In this document: positions 25,515 to 34,341 of the stretch, piece by piece
Layout: every line of letters starts with the position of its first letter
How positions within the stretch are numbered: position 1 is the first letter of the stretch
Source: Deinococcales bacterium
GTDB taxonomy: Bacteria; Deinococcota; Deinococci; Deinococcales; JAAFIG01
Length of the DNA: 50,358 bases
NCBI GenBank assembly: GCA_013298185.1
Contig: JAAFJQ010000005.1
Span: 1 to 50,358, forward strand
Reading direction: 5' to 3'
Notes under the pieces: model-generated
Told to the model about the DNA's origin: nothing
The model's database searches: none
What the model saw: the letters and a program-made list of their open reading frames with translations, nothing else
Made by a program: the position numbers and the translations under genes

Positions 25515-26555
25515 TCACAGTGTCTTTGTTACTTTCGAGAGCATCCTTGGCGCATCCGGATTCATGCCTTTAGCCAAACTCAGGTGAGCCGCAAACAAAT
25601 ACGCAGCAATCATTGCAGGGATGGGGTCAGTCAGGTCATGACCCGTGGCAGGGGTGGGAAGCCGAATCGTAGCGGGAGAATCTTCTGGCGCATCACCAAT
25701 CAGAATCAATTCTGCACCCCTCGTTTGTAAATCCTTATACCGCTCGAGAGAACCCAAAGCCGTGGCATCTCTGGCTTGAAAGGCAAGCACGGGAAAACCC
25801 GATTCAATCAGGATAATTGGACCATGGGCAAATTCAGCGGTGCTGAAAGCCTCGGCGCTGATAACGCTGGTTTCTTTGAGTTTCAGGGCAGCTTCTCGAG
25901 CCAAGGGGTAATGCAAACCGCGCCCCAGCGTGACCATGCTTTCAGCGTAGCGGTAACGCTCAGCGCGGTCTTTGGAGATGCTTTCGGTCTCGAGGGCTTG
26001 GGTAACTGCTTGCGGCAAGTTCTCGAGGGCAGTACCAAGGCTCGAGTCTTGTTGCAAAGCAGCAATCAGTTGCAGCGGCGCAACCAAGCTGGCAATCAGG
26101 CTCTTGGTGGCAGCTACGGCTTCTTCAACCCCTGCTTGCATTGGCAGACAGAATTCGGCGGCTGCCTCGAGCGGAGTGTTGGGCGCGTTGACGATTGCTA
26201 CAGTCAGCGCTCCTTGTTCCCTTGCAGCAGTCAGGGAATTCACCACATCAGGCGATTGACCTGATTGTGAAATGGCGATCACCAGCGCTCCGTCGAGTTT
26301 GAGTTTGGCATTGTATGCGGTAATCACACTGGGCGCAGCCGAAGCAGTGACCAAACCAAGTTCAGATTCAAAAGCGTATTGTAAAAAATTCGCGGCGTGG
26401 TCGGATGTTCCCCTGGCAATCGTCATGGCAAAATGCGGTTGGCGTTGTTGAATCGCTTGGCTGAGTTCCTTGACTCGAGATGCGTTCTGCTCAAGCAGAC
26501 GAGCTATCACGCTGGGCGCTTGGCGGATTTCTAAGAGCATTTTAGGGTCAGTCAT
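25515..26555 (-). CDS. SIS-domain amino-sugar isomerase/deaminase (NagB-II/GlmS-like)
   Basis: 346 aa with two SIS domains (about 30-160 and 200-330): ARGTSDHAANF, ISQSGQSPDVV, KLKETSVISAEAFSTAEFAHGP. It lacks the glutaminase domain of GlmS, so it fits the ammonia-releasing NagB-II class that converts glucosamine-6-phosphate to fructose-6-phosphate. It is the last gene of ABC system 1, and its start overlaps vapC by 8 bp (GGAG upstream). It would act after NagA on imported amino sugars. An AgaS-like role on galactosamine-6-phosphate is an alternative. Confidence 0.82.
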   Translation of the reverse strand: MTDPKMLLEIRQAPSVIARLLEQNASRVKELSQAIQQRQPHFAMTIARGTSDHAANFLQYAFESELGLVTASAAPSVITAYNAKLKLDGALVIAISQSGQSPDVVNSLTAAREQGALTVAIVNAPNTPLEAAAEFCLPMQAGVEEAVAATKSLIASLVAPLQLIAALQQDSSLGTALENLPQAVTQALETESISKDRAERYRYAESMVTLGRGLHYPLAREAALKLKETSVISAEAFSTAEFAHGPIILIESGFPVLAFQARDATALGSLERYKDLQTRGAELILIGDAPEDSPATIRLPTPATGHDLTDPIPAMIAAYLFAAHLSLAKGMNPDAPRMLSKVTKTL

Positions 26556-26958
26556 GATTCTCCGAGATCAGTTTGAGATTTGTTAAGAAATCAAAGTGTT
26601 TTTTGTTGTGGGTCACAAGTGGAATATCAAAGGCAAGTGCAGTGGCAGCAATCCATAAATCGCTATCGTGCATGGTTTGTCCTTGCGTTCGATTGATGGC
26701 TCGAGTTTTTGCCCAAACACTGCAAATAGCATCCGTTGGATAAAGCACTGAGTAGCTTTCCAAGTACAATTCTGCCTGTTCTTGGCGCAGTTTACCCCAG
26801 TTGTCTTTTTCCATACCGTAACGAATTTCAGCTAGACTTTGAGCCGCAATACATAAAATTTTACCTTGCAAATGAGGTTGGTAGAGCAGCGCCAGCGAAT
26901 GCTTTTTTTGAATGTAACTCACAATGTTGGTATCAAGCAACAAAACACTTTGGGTCAC
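26548..26958 (-). CDS. vapC: PIN-domain toxin, VapC-like
   Basis: 136 aa. PIN fold acidic residues: D9 in LLLDTNIVSYI, E in SLAEIRYGM, D in MHDSDLWIAATAL and a C-terminal D in KKHFDFL. VapC toxins are Mg-dependent RNases that cut tRNA or rRNA. It overlaps the upstream HTH gene by 4 bp (ATGA) and the downstream SIS gene by 8 bp, so it is embedded in the sugar operon. Almost no CTCGAG in its length (one copy). Confidence 0.88.
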   Translation of the reverse strand: MTQSVLLLDTNIVSYIQKKHSLALLYQPHLQGKILCIAAQSLAEIRYGMEKDNWGKLRQEQAELYLESYSVLYPTDAICSVWAKTRAINRTQGQTMHDSDLWIAATALAFDIPLVTHNKKHFDFLTNLKLISENHD

Positions 26959-27398
26959 TTGATCCCTTCCCGTAAGACATCTTCAAGAAGCTGTTCGAGG
27001 TCTGCATCGCGTTGTTTTCTTAGTTGAAGTTGTACTTGTTTTTCTTGTTCGTATTCTTGCCAAAATTGTTCATCTGTTTGAATCTCCTCCGGAGTCCAAT
27101 CAGGAAGTAAGCATTCGATATTTTTTGCATCAAATGGTTTGGCATTTTTAAGTAGCGACTCGAGCAACGCACTATTTTTGTTTTCTCGATTCAAGACATC
27201 TTGCACCAACATTTTCTGACCCGTTAATTGCTCGAGTCCAGCCATGATTTTGTCCAGTGTCTCGAGTTCAATTCCTTTGGCTTTACCATGCACAATGTTA
27301 TAGACCGTGGATTTAGATAAACCACTCGCTCTTGCCAAAGCCAGTGGAGTTTTGCGGTATTGACGCAGGGTTGCATCGAGTTTCCATTGGGTCTGCAT
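26955..27398 (-). CDS. HTH (Xre-like) antitoxin partner of the PIN toxin
   Basis: 147 aa. N-terminal helix-turn-helix (about 17-40; LALARASGLSKSTVYNIVHGK), followed by an acidic, Gln/Glu-rich tail (PDWTPEEIQTDEQFW...) that may wrap around and block the toxin. Xre-type partners for PIN toxins are less usual than AbrB/RHH-type VapB. It starts at ATG 27398 with a perfect TATAAT six bases upstream, so the pair has its own leaderless promoter. Autoregulation by this HTH is expected. Confidence 0.82.
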   Translation of the reverse strand: MQTQWKLDATLRQYRKTPLALARASGLSKSTVYNIVHGKAKGIELETLDKIMAGLEQLTGQKMLVQDVLNRENKNSALLESLLKNAKPFDAKNIECLLPDWTPEEIQTDEQFWQEYEQEKQVQLQLRKQRDADLEQLLEDVLREGIK

Positions 27399-27404
27399 AC
27401 AAGA

Positions 27405-27410
27405 ATTATA
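27405..27410 (-). promoter_or_regulatory. -10 element TATAAT for the toxin-antitoxin pair
   Basis: On the minus strand, a perfect TATAAT is followed by six bases and ATG 27398. It lies just after the permease stop codon at 27432 and may also drive the SIS gene downstream. Confidence 0.65.
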
Positions 27411-27431
27411 CCAGAGTATTGGGAAAAAATC

Positions 27432-28277
27432 TTATTTAACTGCACCCTCGAGACCACGCATAAATAAACGCTGTGCGGCAATAAAAACAACCAACACAGG
27501 AATCATCATAATCATTGCTCCTGCGGCAACATTGAACGAATCATGATTAAATTGTCCTTTGAGTTTGAGCATGGCGACCGAAAGCGGTTGAAGGTTGTCC
27601 GCACCGAGCAGCGCCACCGAAGGCCAGAAATACGAATTCCAAGTGTTCACCAAAGTAAAAATGCCTAAAGCGGTCAAAGCAGGGCGCGAAAGCGGCACCA
27701 TAATTCGCCATAAAATCTGGAACTCGGTTGCACCATCCATCCGAGCCGCCTCAAGCAGCGAATCTGGCACAGCTACATAGGTTTGGCGCATCACAAAAAT
27801 ACCAAATGCCGTGGCAATTGTGGGAATCACCACGCCCCAGTACGTGCCGAGCAAACCCATTTTGTTCAGGCTGAGGACATTGACAATAAAGTTTGTTTCG
27901 CTGGGTAGAACCAATGTTGCAAGCATCGCCCCAAAAATCAGGTCGCGTCCCGGGAAAGTCATTTTCGAAAGCGGATAGGCTGCCATGGCTGAAACAACCA
28001 ATGTTCCAATCACAGTCAGGCTCGAGATGATGATGGAATTGAGCAAGTATTTCTCGAGACCAAAAACGCGGTAAACCTCAAAGAAATTATTGAAAGTAAT
28101 GGCTTTAGGAAAAAGTGACTGTGGGAAATCAAAAATCGAAACACCACTCGCCACGGTTTTATCAGTGATGCTGATTGCCAGTGTCCACAAGAATGGGAAG
28201 ATGGCAAATAAAGCAATCAGACTCAAAACCAAATAATTGGCAGCTACACCAATCAATTTAACGGGTGCTGTTTTCAT
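27432..28277 (-). CDS. ABC sugar transporter permease, MalG type (system 1)
   Basis: 281 aa with six predicted membrane helices. The EAA loop EAARMDGATEFQILWRIMVP, which contacts the ATPase, is near residues 185-204. It is a MalG/CUT1-type inner subunit. It overlaps the MalF-type gene by 4 bp. No ATPase gene occurs in the window, so a shared MsmK/MalK-like ATPase encoded elsewhere is implied. Confidence 0.9.
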   Translation of the reverse strand: MKTAPVKLIGVAANYLVLSLIALFAIFPFLWTLAISITDKTVASGVSIFDFPQSLFPKAITFNNFFEVYRVFGLEKYLLNSIIISSLTVIGTLVVSAMAAYPLSKMTFPGRDLIFGAMLATLVLPSETNFIVNVLSLNKMGLLGTYWGVVIPTIATAFGIFVMRQTYVAVPDSLLEAARMDGATEFQILWRIMVPLSRPALTALGIFTLVNTWNSYFWPSVALLGADNLQPLSVAMLKLKGQFNHDSFNVAAGAMIMMIPVLVVFIAAQRLFMRGLEGAVK

Positions 28278-29185
28278 GCTTTTGCCTCGCGCTTGGGCGG
28301 GTCTTCTCGAGTAATTCGGAAATTGATATACGACAACACAAAACCAACCACCGCCAAGAGCAAACCAGCCGCACTTGCCACACCATAATCAAAATCCAAG
28401 CCAAATGATTTTTGATACACATACATCAACACCGTGTAGGTGCTATTCAAAGGTCCGCCATTGGTGAACACCAGAATCTCCTCGAGAACCCGAATCGCAG
28501 CTAAGCTCGAGAGCAAACTACACAGCAAAATCGTTGGGCGCATCAAAGGCACAGTGATTTTCCAGAAACGCTGCCAAGCATTTGCACCGTCCAAGAGCGC
28601 TGCCTCCTCGAGTTCAGAGGGAATACTCTGCAAACCACCCAAGTACAAGACCATGTAATAACCAAAGCCACGCCAGAACGTAACAAGCATAATCGCCCAG
28701 AGTGCAGTATTGGGATTCAGCAACCAACCAAACGAACCGCTTGGATCAATGATCTTAAAAAACTCGAGCAACCAATTGAGTAAGCCTTCTCGAGTAAACA
28801 CCCAATCCCACATCACAGCAGCCAGCGAAATCGAGGTGATGACAGGAATGTAATACGCAGCGCGAAAAAACGCCATACCAGGTAGTTGCTTATTCACCAG
28901 CACTGCCACGGCAAGACTGGCAATTTGCAGAATCGGCACGATAATCAGGTACTTTAAGCTGTTCACCAAACCAATGCGAAAAAGTTCATCAGATAAAACT
29001 GTGCGAAAATTCTCGAGACCAATCCAAGTTGGCGGGGTGTTGCTGCCCAAATTCGCAGCCGTGTACTTGGTGAAACCAAGATAAGCCCCGTAGAGTACAG
29101 GGTAAAACGTAAACACCAGCATCAGCACCAATGCAGGAGCTAAAAGCAAGTAAGCAGTAAAAATAGTAGCAGCTTTTGGTTTCAT
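28274..29185 (-). CDS. ABC sugar transporter permease, MalF type (system 1)
   Basis: 303 aa, six predicted membrane helices, with the EAA loop as EEAALLDGANAWQRFWKITVP. A CUT1-family permease pairing with the MalG-type subunit at 27432. No strong Shine-Dalgarno site precedes ATG 29185. A hairpin-containing gap of 249 bp separates it from the binding-protein gene, probably lowering its expression relative to that gene. Confidence 0.9.
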   Translation of the reverse strand: MKPKAATIFTAYLLLAPALVLMLVFTFYPVLYGAYLGFTKYTAANLGSNTPPTWIGLENFRTVLSDELFRIGLVNSLKYLIIVPILQIASLAVAVLVNKQLPGMAFFRAAYYIPVITSISLAAVMWDWVFTREGLLNWLLEFFKIIDPSGSFGWLLNPNTALWAIMLVTFWRGFGYYMVLYLGGLQSIPSELEEAALLDGANAWQRFWKITVPLMRPTILLCSLLSSLAAIRVLEEILVFTNGGPLNSTYTVLMYVYQKSFGLDFDYGVASAAGLLLAVVGFVLSYINFRITREDPPKREAKA

Positions 29186-29434
29186 GATTTTAGGTTCTCG
29201 AGGTATTTTTTAGTAATTCAAAAATGGGTTTCTCGAGTTCAGGTTGCTCGAGAATGACCGTGTTACGGCTGAGGGCGTTCGTGGAAAAAGCGTAAGCTCT
29301 CACGAACTTCCCCAGCCTCGCTGCGCTAGGCAGCCCCTTCATTGAAGGGGCTTTTAAGACCATGGCTTTTGCTTTTGACGTTGCCCTTGAACCCCCTCTT
29401 TTTCGAGGGGGTCGAGCGAAGCGAGGGGGGAGTT
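29186..29434. repeat. Hairpin-rich gap between binding protein and permease genes (system 1)
   Basis: Nothing coding is seen. GCCCCTTCA (29333-29341) pairs with TGAAGGGGC (29343-29351). CCCCCTC and GAGGGGG form a second hairpin at about 29391-29411, followed by TCGAGCGAAGCGAGGGGG. The ACGAACTTCCCCAGCC stretch near 29311 resembles the hairpin at 47578. Its likely role is mRNA processing or partial termination after the binding-protein gene. Confidence 0.6.
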
Positions 29435-30688
29435 TTACTTTGCGTTTGCATTCCAGAATGCCACAGCATCACTCAATGCTTGACGCGCGGTCTTCGCACC
29501 GAGGAAAGCAGCTTCGATGTTGTCGTTGAAGTTCTTGTAAACAGCATCGGTGTTCTTGGGTGGATTCCAACCTGGAGTAATAAAGCGTCCGGTGCCACTG
29601 ACCAATGAAGTGGCAACATCAAGCGCATCGTTTGGATTGGCGGCTTTCAAGTCTGGGTCGTTCTCTGCGCCTTTGGTGGTTGGCACAATACCAGCCAGTT
29701 TGGCAAATTGCACTTGGGCTTTGTTGTTGGTCATGAACATAGCGAATAACGCAGCTTCTTTTTGGTTTTTGCTGGCTTTTGGAATGACCAAGCTCATGCT
29801 GCCGCCTGTTTGCACGCCGCCTGCACCAAGTGGGGCTGGGACAACTTTGGTTTTGCTGTAGATGTCTTTGTTGGCATCTTTGACGCGCACGAGAGCTTGT
29901 GCGCCACCGACAATAAAGGCGCTCTTACCTTGGCTGTAGTATTCGTTGTTCAGTTGGAAGGCTTCTTTACGAAGCAGGTCTTGTGGGATGAAGTCGCCTT
30001 TCATCAGGTCAATGAATTTTTGCAACAAGGCAACGTGCTTGCCACTATTGAAGGCTGCTTTGCCATTGGCAAAGAGTGGCAATCCCTCGAGATAGAATTG
30101 CCCTAAGAAACTCGCGCCGTTGGGGTCTTTGACGGGTGGTAACCAGCCATATGAACCTGTGCGTTGCTTAATCAGCTTGGATGCCGTGAGGAGTTCGCCA
30201 ATCGTGGTTGGGACTTTGGTGATGCCAGCTTTTTTCAGCACTTCGCTGTTGTATGCCATCACGCCTTGGTCTGTCCAGCCGTACCAAGGGTAGCCGTAGT
30301 TCTTGCCGTCCACAATGAACATGCCCAAGGTATTGTTCCAGAATTGCGCTTGGAGTTGGTTCATTGGGGTCAGGTCATTGATTGGTGCGAGCAAATTGTT
30401 TTGCGCGGCTGCAGCGGTGGCATCTTGCCAGAGGTTGACCACATCTGGGCTTTTACCTAGGGCAATCGCAGCTTGCAGGTCGCGTTCCATGGTGTCTTGC
30501 TTGTCTACGAGTTTCACTTCAATATTGGGATTGGCTTTTTGGAATTCTCCGATTACGCCCAGCAAGTACGGGTCGAATTTCGGGCTTAAGTACCAAGACC
30601 AAAATTCAATTTGCACTTTGTTCTGTGCCAGTGCTGCCATGCTGAGTGCGCCAAAGGCGCTTGCGAGTAATAACCAACGTTTTTTCAT
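29435..30688 (-). CDS. Sugar ABC transporter substrate-binding protein (system 1)
   Basis: 417 aa. Signal peptide MKKRWLLLASAFGALSMAALAQ, then a family 1 (CUT1) binding domain: IEFWSWYLSPKF, MAYNSEVLKKAGI, GSMSLVIPKASKNQKEAALFAMFM. It captures a mono- or oligosaccharide outside the membrane. AGGAGG lies four bases before ATG 30688. The ligand is inferred to be an amino sugar or its oligomer because of the SIS-domain enzyme in the same operon. It follows the DeoR gene by 35 bp. Confidence 0.9.
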   Translation of the reverse strand: MKKRWLLLASAFGALSMAALAQNKVQIEFWSWYLSPKFDPYLLGVIGEFQKANPNIEVKLVDKQDTMERDLQAAIALGKSPDVVNLWQDATAAAAQNNLLAPINDLTPMNQLQAQFWNNTLGMFIVDGKNYGYPWYGWTDQGVMAYNSEVLKKAGITKVPTTIGELLTASKLIKQRTGSYGWLPPVKDPNGASFLGQFYLEGLPLFANGKAAFNSGKHVALLQKFIDLMKGDFIPQDLLRKEAFQLNNEYYSQGKSAFIVGGAQALVRVKDANKDIYSKTKVVPAPLGAGGVQTGGSMSLVIPKASKNQKEAALFAMFMTNNKAQVQFAKLAGIVPTTKGAENDPDLKAANPNDALDVATSLVSGTGRFITPGWNPPKNTDAVYKNFNDNIEAAFLGAKTARQALSDAVAFWNANAK

Positions 30689-30723
30689 ACTTCCTCCTGA
30701 GAATTTGACCGCTCGAGTTTTGG

Positions 30724-31554
30724 CTATGCCGACTCGTTGTGGCTGAGCTTGGGGTGGGGCTGGGTGCTGGGGTGTGGCTCGAGGTGAGGGGCTTGGGTTT
30801 GCTCGAGTTGAACACCGATTTTGCCTAGGTGTTCAATCCAATTGGGGGGCAGGCGTTCATCGGTGATGATGTGTTGAACAATCTGTAAACTTGCAATGTG
30901 GTGTGGGGCAATACGTCCAAATTTACTGAAATCTGAGAGCATAAATCGCTGCGTGGCTCGAGTCAGCATTTTGCGGTTGATGGCGGCTTCGGAGGTGTCA
31001 AAAGTGGTTAAGCCATGGTCTTGGTGAATCGCATTGGCGCTCATGAACAGTTGGTCAAACCACAGCCTGTCCAGTGTTTCTTCGGCATACATGCCAACGG
31101 TAGCAAGGTTCTCGGTGCGGATATGCCCGCCGACAAAAAGTAAACGCACTTCTGGTACGCCAAAAAGTTCTTGAGCAGCCGCGAAACTGTTGGTGGTTAA
31201 ATTCAGTGGAATCGGATGCAAGCGCAGTCGCCGTGCGAGTTGCAAAGCGGTGGTACTCGAGTCTAAAAAAATGCTACTGTTGGGGCGAAGGTGCTTATAT
31301 GCAGCTTGGGCAATGGCACGTTTGTACTTGACTTCGCGGTGTTCGCGTTGGCGAAAACCCACTTCTACACCGCTCGAGTCAGCCAGTTTTGCCCCGCCGT
31401 GGGTGCGGATGACGACGCCATCAGATTCGAGTTTCTCGAGGTCACGGCGAATGGTGGCAAGCGAAGAGCCTGTGTGGTCTACCAAAGTTTGCACACTGGA
31501 TAGCCCGTGTTGGTATAAATACTGGCGAATTTTTTCATGGCGCTGCTCAAGCAT
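30724..31554 (-). CDS. DeoR family transcriptional regulator (system 1)
   Basis: 276 aa. N-terminal HTH (LSSVQTLVDHTGSSLATIRRDLEKLESDGVVIRTHGGAKL in the DeoR pattern), then a sugar-phosphate-sensing domain (FLDSSTTALQLARRL, FVGGHIRTENLATVG). The C-terminus has an extended His/Pro-rich tail. It begins the operon, so it likely represses its own transcript until a phosphosugar accumulates. The RBS GAGGA four bases before ATG is formed by a CTCGAG copy. Confidence 0.9.
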   Translation of the reverse strand: MLEQRHEKIRQYLYQHGLSSVQTLVDHTGSSLATIRRDLEKLESDGVVIRTHGGAKLADSSGVEVGFRQREHREVKYKRAIAQAAYKHLRPNSSIFLDSSTTALQLARRLRLHPIPLNLTTNSFAAAQELFGVPEVRLLFVGGHIRTENLATVGMYAEETLDRLWFDQLFMSANAIHQDHGLTTFDTSEAAINRKMLTRATQRFMLSDFSKFGRIAPHHIASLQIVQHIITDERLPPNWIEHLGKIGVQLEQTQAPHLEPHPSTQPHPKLSHNESA

Positions 31555-31572
31555 GGTTTCCTCGAGATGACA

Positions 31573-31653
31573 ATGAAAAGACGAAAATCAATCATGAAAA
31601 TTGGTAGATTTGTTTCTTTCAATCAAGATAACATGGTAATCGCTCAAAAGCAA
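31573..31653 (-). promoter_or_regulatory. Promoter and candidate DeoR operator array
   Basis: On the minus strand: -35 TTGCTT (31648-31653), a 17-bp spacer and -10 TATCTT (31625-31630). Downstream lie three TTTTC[AG]T boxes (31594-31600, 31581-31587, 31573-31579). Repeated short boxes in the leader resemble DeoR/GlpR operator arrays and would block early transcription. Confidence 0.5.
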
Positions 31654-31732
31654 TCATAAAAATGTAATCTGTGCCGAATTCAGTCTCGAGTCTAAAAAGT
31701 ATCCATTGCCCTCGAGCAATAGATTGGACTGC

Positions 31733-32713
31733 CTATTTGCTGACTCGCCCAGTGCTGGCTCGAGCCACGAACTCTGGGTAAATCAGCACACAACGCGGTT
31801 TTTTACCTTCGATTTGCTCTAAGAGCAACGTTGCCACTTCACGCCCAATCTGCTCGAGTGGTTGGCGCACACTGGTCAGCAAAGCGCTTTGGAAGCTCTC
31901 TAAAGCCAAATCGTCAAACCCTGTGACACTGATGTCTTTTGGCACACGCAAACCAGCATCTTCGATGGCTTGTAATGCCCCAATTGCCATTTCATCTGAA
32001 GCGCAAACCAAAGCCGTAAATTCTTTGCCTTGTTTTAAGGCATTGGCAATGGCACGGTACGCACCTAACTCGGTAAAACGACCATCGAAAACAAGTTGGC
32101 TGTCAAACACCAGACCGGCTTCTGATAATGCCTCTTTGAATGCCTCGAGCCGCGCATGAGCATCCACACCAATTGGTGTTCCAGTCAGATGAGCGATTTT
32201 TTTGTGACCCAAACCAATCAAGTGCTTCATTACAGCTAACATCCCATGGCGATTCTCGAGTTCAACACTGGCAAGTTGTTCTTGCGGAGCGCCCAGTCCA
32301 ATTGCTGCGAATGGAATGTTCAAACGTTTTAGTTCGGCTGGACGGGCATCGGTCAGGTGAATACCGGGCATGATCACCCCAGCAAATTGCCCCTCAAGAA
32401 ATTCTGTGTCATTGCGGATGATATGGACTGTATAACCACTATCCAAAAGCGCGGTTTGAATTGCATCCAAGAGCAAGGTGTAATACGGATTGCGAAGGCT
32501 GTTATCCGAAAAACGAGTGATCCCGACGACGCTGCGCGTTCCCCGAGCGAGTTGCCGAGCGCCAACATCTGGGCGATACCCAAGTTTTTCAACCAACTCG
32601 AGGATATGTTGACGGGTTTCAGGGTTGACACCGCTTCGGTCATTTAATGCCCTCGAGACTGTACCCGTGGAAACACCAGCTGCTTTTGCAATATCGTGAA
32701 TGGTTAATTTCAT
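31733..32713 (-). CDS. LacI family repressor (beta-fructoside system 2)
   Basis: 326 aa. N-terminal HTH and hinge: LTIHDIAKAAGVSTGTVSRAL, YRPDVGARQLARG. The C-terminal domain is a sugar-binding periplasmic-like fold (FDGRFTELGAYRAIANAL, VCASDEMAIGALQ, TGFDDLALESF). It overlaps the GH32 gene by 4 bp at the end of the uptake operon. Likely target: the paired GCGTTT-core operators at 37749-37782, upstream of the same operon, with the imported sugar or its product as inducer. Confidence 0.92.
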   Translation of the reverse strand: MKLTIHDIAKAAGVSTGTVSRALNDRSGVNPETRQHILELVEKLGYRPDVGARQLARGTRSVVGITRFSDNSLRNPYYTLLLDAIQTALLDSGYTVHIIRNDTEFLEGQFAGVIMPGIHLTDARPAELKRLNIPFAAIGLGAPQEQLASVELENRHGMLAVMKHLIGLGHKKIAHLTGTPIGVDAHARLEAFKEALSEAGLVFDSQLVFDGRFTELGAYRAIANALKQGKEFTALVCASDEMAIGALQAIEDAGLRVPKDISVTGFDDLALESFQSALLTSVRQPLEQIGREVATLLLEQIEGKKPRCVLIYPEFVARASTGRVSK

Positions 32714-34095
32714 AATCTCCAGACCGCCAAGGATTTTAGTTCAACACTCCCGCCCACAGCATAGACTTCGATGGCTTCAGCATTGGGTTCAGGAAAAATC
32801 AGCTCAGTAAAAACCAGTTCGCCACTACCAACAAACACTTCGAGCGAACACGAATCCACAAAAACATGCAAACGCAATACACCCTGCTCGAGAGGAAAAA
32901 CTGCTTCGTGCCGCCCCGAAAAATCAGGATGAAACACTGCGCCAGACTGGGTTTTATCCACAAAAATTTGTTTGCTGTTTAGGTGATACCCAATGGTGGT
33001 GTACGAATCCACCCCAATTCGTACACCCAAACCAAATTCACTGGCTTTTAGTGCATCAAATTCAACCAGAATCTCGAGTTGTTCACCACGAATTGGTAAC
33101 TCGAGGTGCTGATTTTCAATTGACCAATTGTGTCGTGTGTAAACTTCACCGCGTCGCTGCTCGAGTTCAGGAATGGGTTGTTGGCGCAGCCGCAAACCGC
33201 TCGAGTCCCTGAATAAACTGAGTTCCCTAGGAAGGCTCATCGCCCCGCGCCAAGGTGTTGTTGGGGTTGCTTGGGCGTACTGCCAATTGTTCATCCAAGC
33301 CAGCCAAATTCGGCGCTTCTCGAGGTTAGAAAACGACAAGGCTGCATAAAAATCCTTACCAAAATCAAGCCAGTTTGTCTCGAGTGAATCAGTCAAAAAA
33401 CGCTGCCCATCAAAATGCCCAATGAAATACTGACCACCCGAACCACCATGCAGCGCCCCAAAACCCACATCTACTTTCAGAACCCAATAACTTGTACCAT
33501 CAAAGGGCAATTCAAATACATCTGGCACTTCCCAAATACCATCCACCGAACCTGCTGGACCAAAATCACTTAGGAAACGCCAAGATTTGAGGTTACTCGA
33601 GCCGTAAAACTGCACCATGCGCTCATTGGGCAGTGCCACAACCATGATCCATTGGTGACTCGAGGTGTGCCAAAAAACCTTTGGGTCACGAAAATCTGTC
33701 TTTTTGATGTCCAGAACAGGATTACCTTCAAACAACGTCCAGCTGCGCCCCAAATCGGTACTAAAAGCCAAGTGTTGTGTTTGTAAGGCTCGGGTGGTGT
33801 GATGCGCTGTGTAAATCGCCACCAAGGCATCCGCCCCAAAGCCACTCGAGTTATGCGTGTCCACCACTGCCGAACCAGAAAATGCCATGATGCCATTGGT
33901 GTAAGGCAGTGCCATTGGCAACTCCGTCCAAGTGATCAAGTCCGTACTGACCGCATGACCCCAACCAATGTTGCCGGGCGTATCACCAAGCGGATTATGC
34001 TGATAAAAAAGATGGTACTCACCAGCCAAAAACACCAAGCCGTTGGGGTCATTGATCCAATTTTTTTGCGGAGTGAAGTGGAAAGTTGGACGCAT
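32710..34095 (-). CDS. Glycoside hydrolase family 32, intracellular beta-fructosidase
   Basis: 461 aa. It hydrolyses sucrose or fructo-oligosaccharides to release fructose. WINDPNG near the N-terminus holds the nucleophile D16, FRDPKV the transition-state Asp, and WEVPDVF the acid/base Glu (Val replaces the more usual Cys of the WEC motif). A C-terminal beta-sandwich with VFVDSCSLEVFVG completes the family layout. There is no signal peptide, so it acts in the cytoplasm on sugar delivered by the permeases upstream. Confidence 0.93.
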   Translation of the reverse strand: MRPTFHFTPQKNWINDPNGLVFLAGEYHLFYQHNPLGDTPGNIGWGHAVSTDLITWTELPMALPYTNGIMAFSGSAVVDTHNSSGFGADALVAIYTAHHTTRALQTQHLAFSTDLGRSWTLFEGNPVLDIKKTDFRDPKVFWHTSSHQWIMVVALPNERMVQFYGSSNLKSWRFLSDFGPAGSVDGIWEVPDVFELPFDGTSYWVLKVDVGFGALHGGSGGQYFIGHFDGQRFLTDSLETNWLDFGKDFYAALSFSNLEKRRIWLAWMNNWQYAQATPTTPWRGAMSLPRELSLFRDSSGLRLRQQPIPELEQRRGEVYTRHNWSIENQHLELPIRGEQLEILVEFDALKASEFGLGVRIGVDSYTTIGYHLNSKQIFVDKTQSGAVFHPDFSGRHEAVFPLEQGVLRLHVFVDSCSLEVFVGSGELVFTELIFPEPNAEAIEVYAVGGSVELKSLAVWRL

Positions 34096-34341
34096 AAGAA
34101 CCTAGAGGAAAGAGGAAAGACGATAAAGCATGATTTGAAGCAACTCAACAATTTTATAACAGAAGACTCGAGGAAAGAAAAAAGTAGTCTGGGCTTTGGC
34201 TTTCCTCTTTGAACTTTCCTCAAAATATGCTGTTTTTATGGTTGTCCGTTTATTGGCTTTGTTGTATCCGGCTCCATTATCCAGACGCTTTGCGTCATCA
34301 TAAAATGCTTCGCGTCATCAGGTTATCTCTTTTCTCTGCCC
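34096..34341. repeat. Dispersed repeat between permease and GH32 genes
   Basis: GAGGAAAGAGGAAAG (34106-34120) faces CTTTCCTCTTT and CTTTCCTC (34199-34219). Downstream, GTTGTCC and two GCGTCATCA copies lead to a GTTATCT/TTTTCTCTGCCC stretch (34320-34342) that matches 16517-16534. It is non-coding. It interrupts the operon and may moderate read-through into the GH32 gene. Confidence 0.7.
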
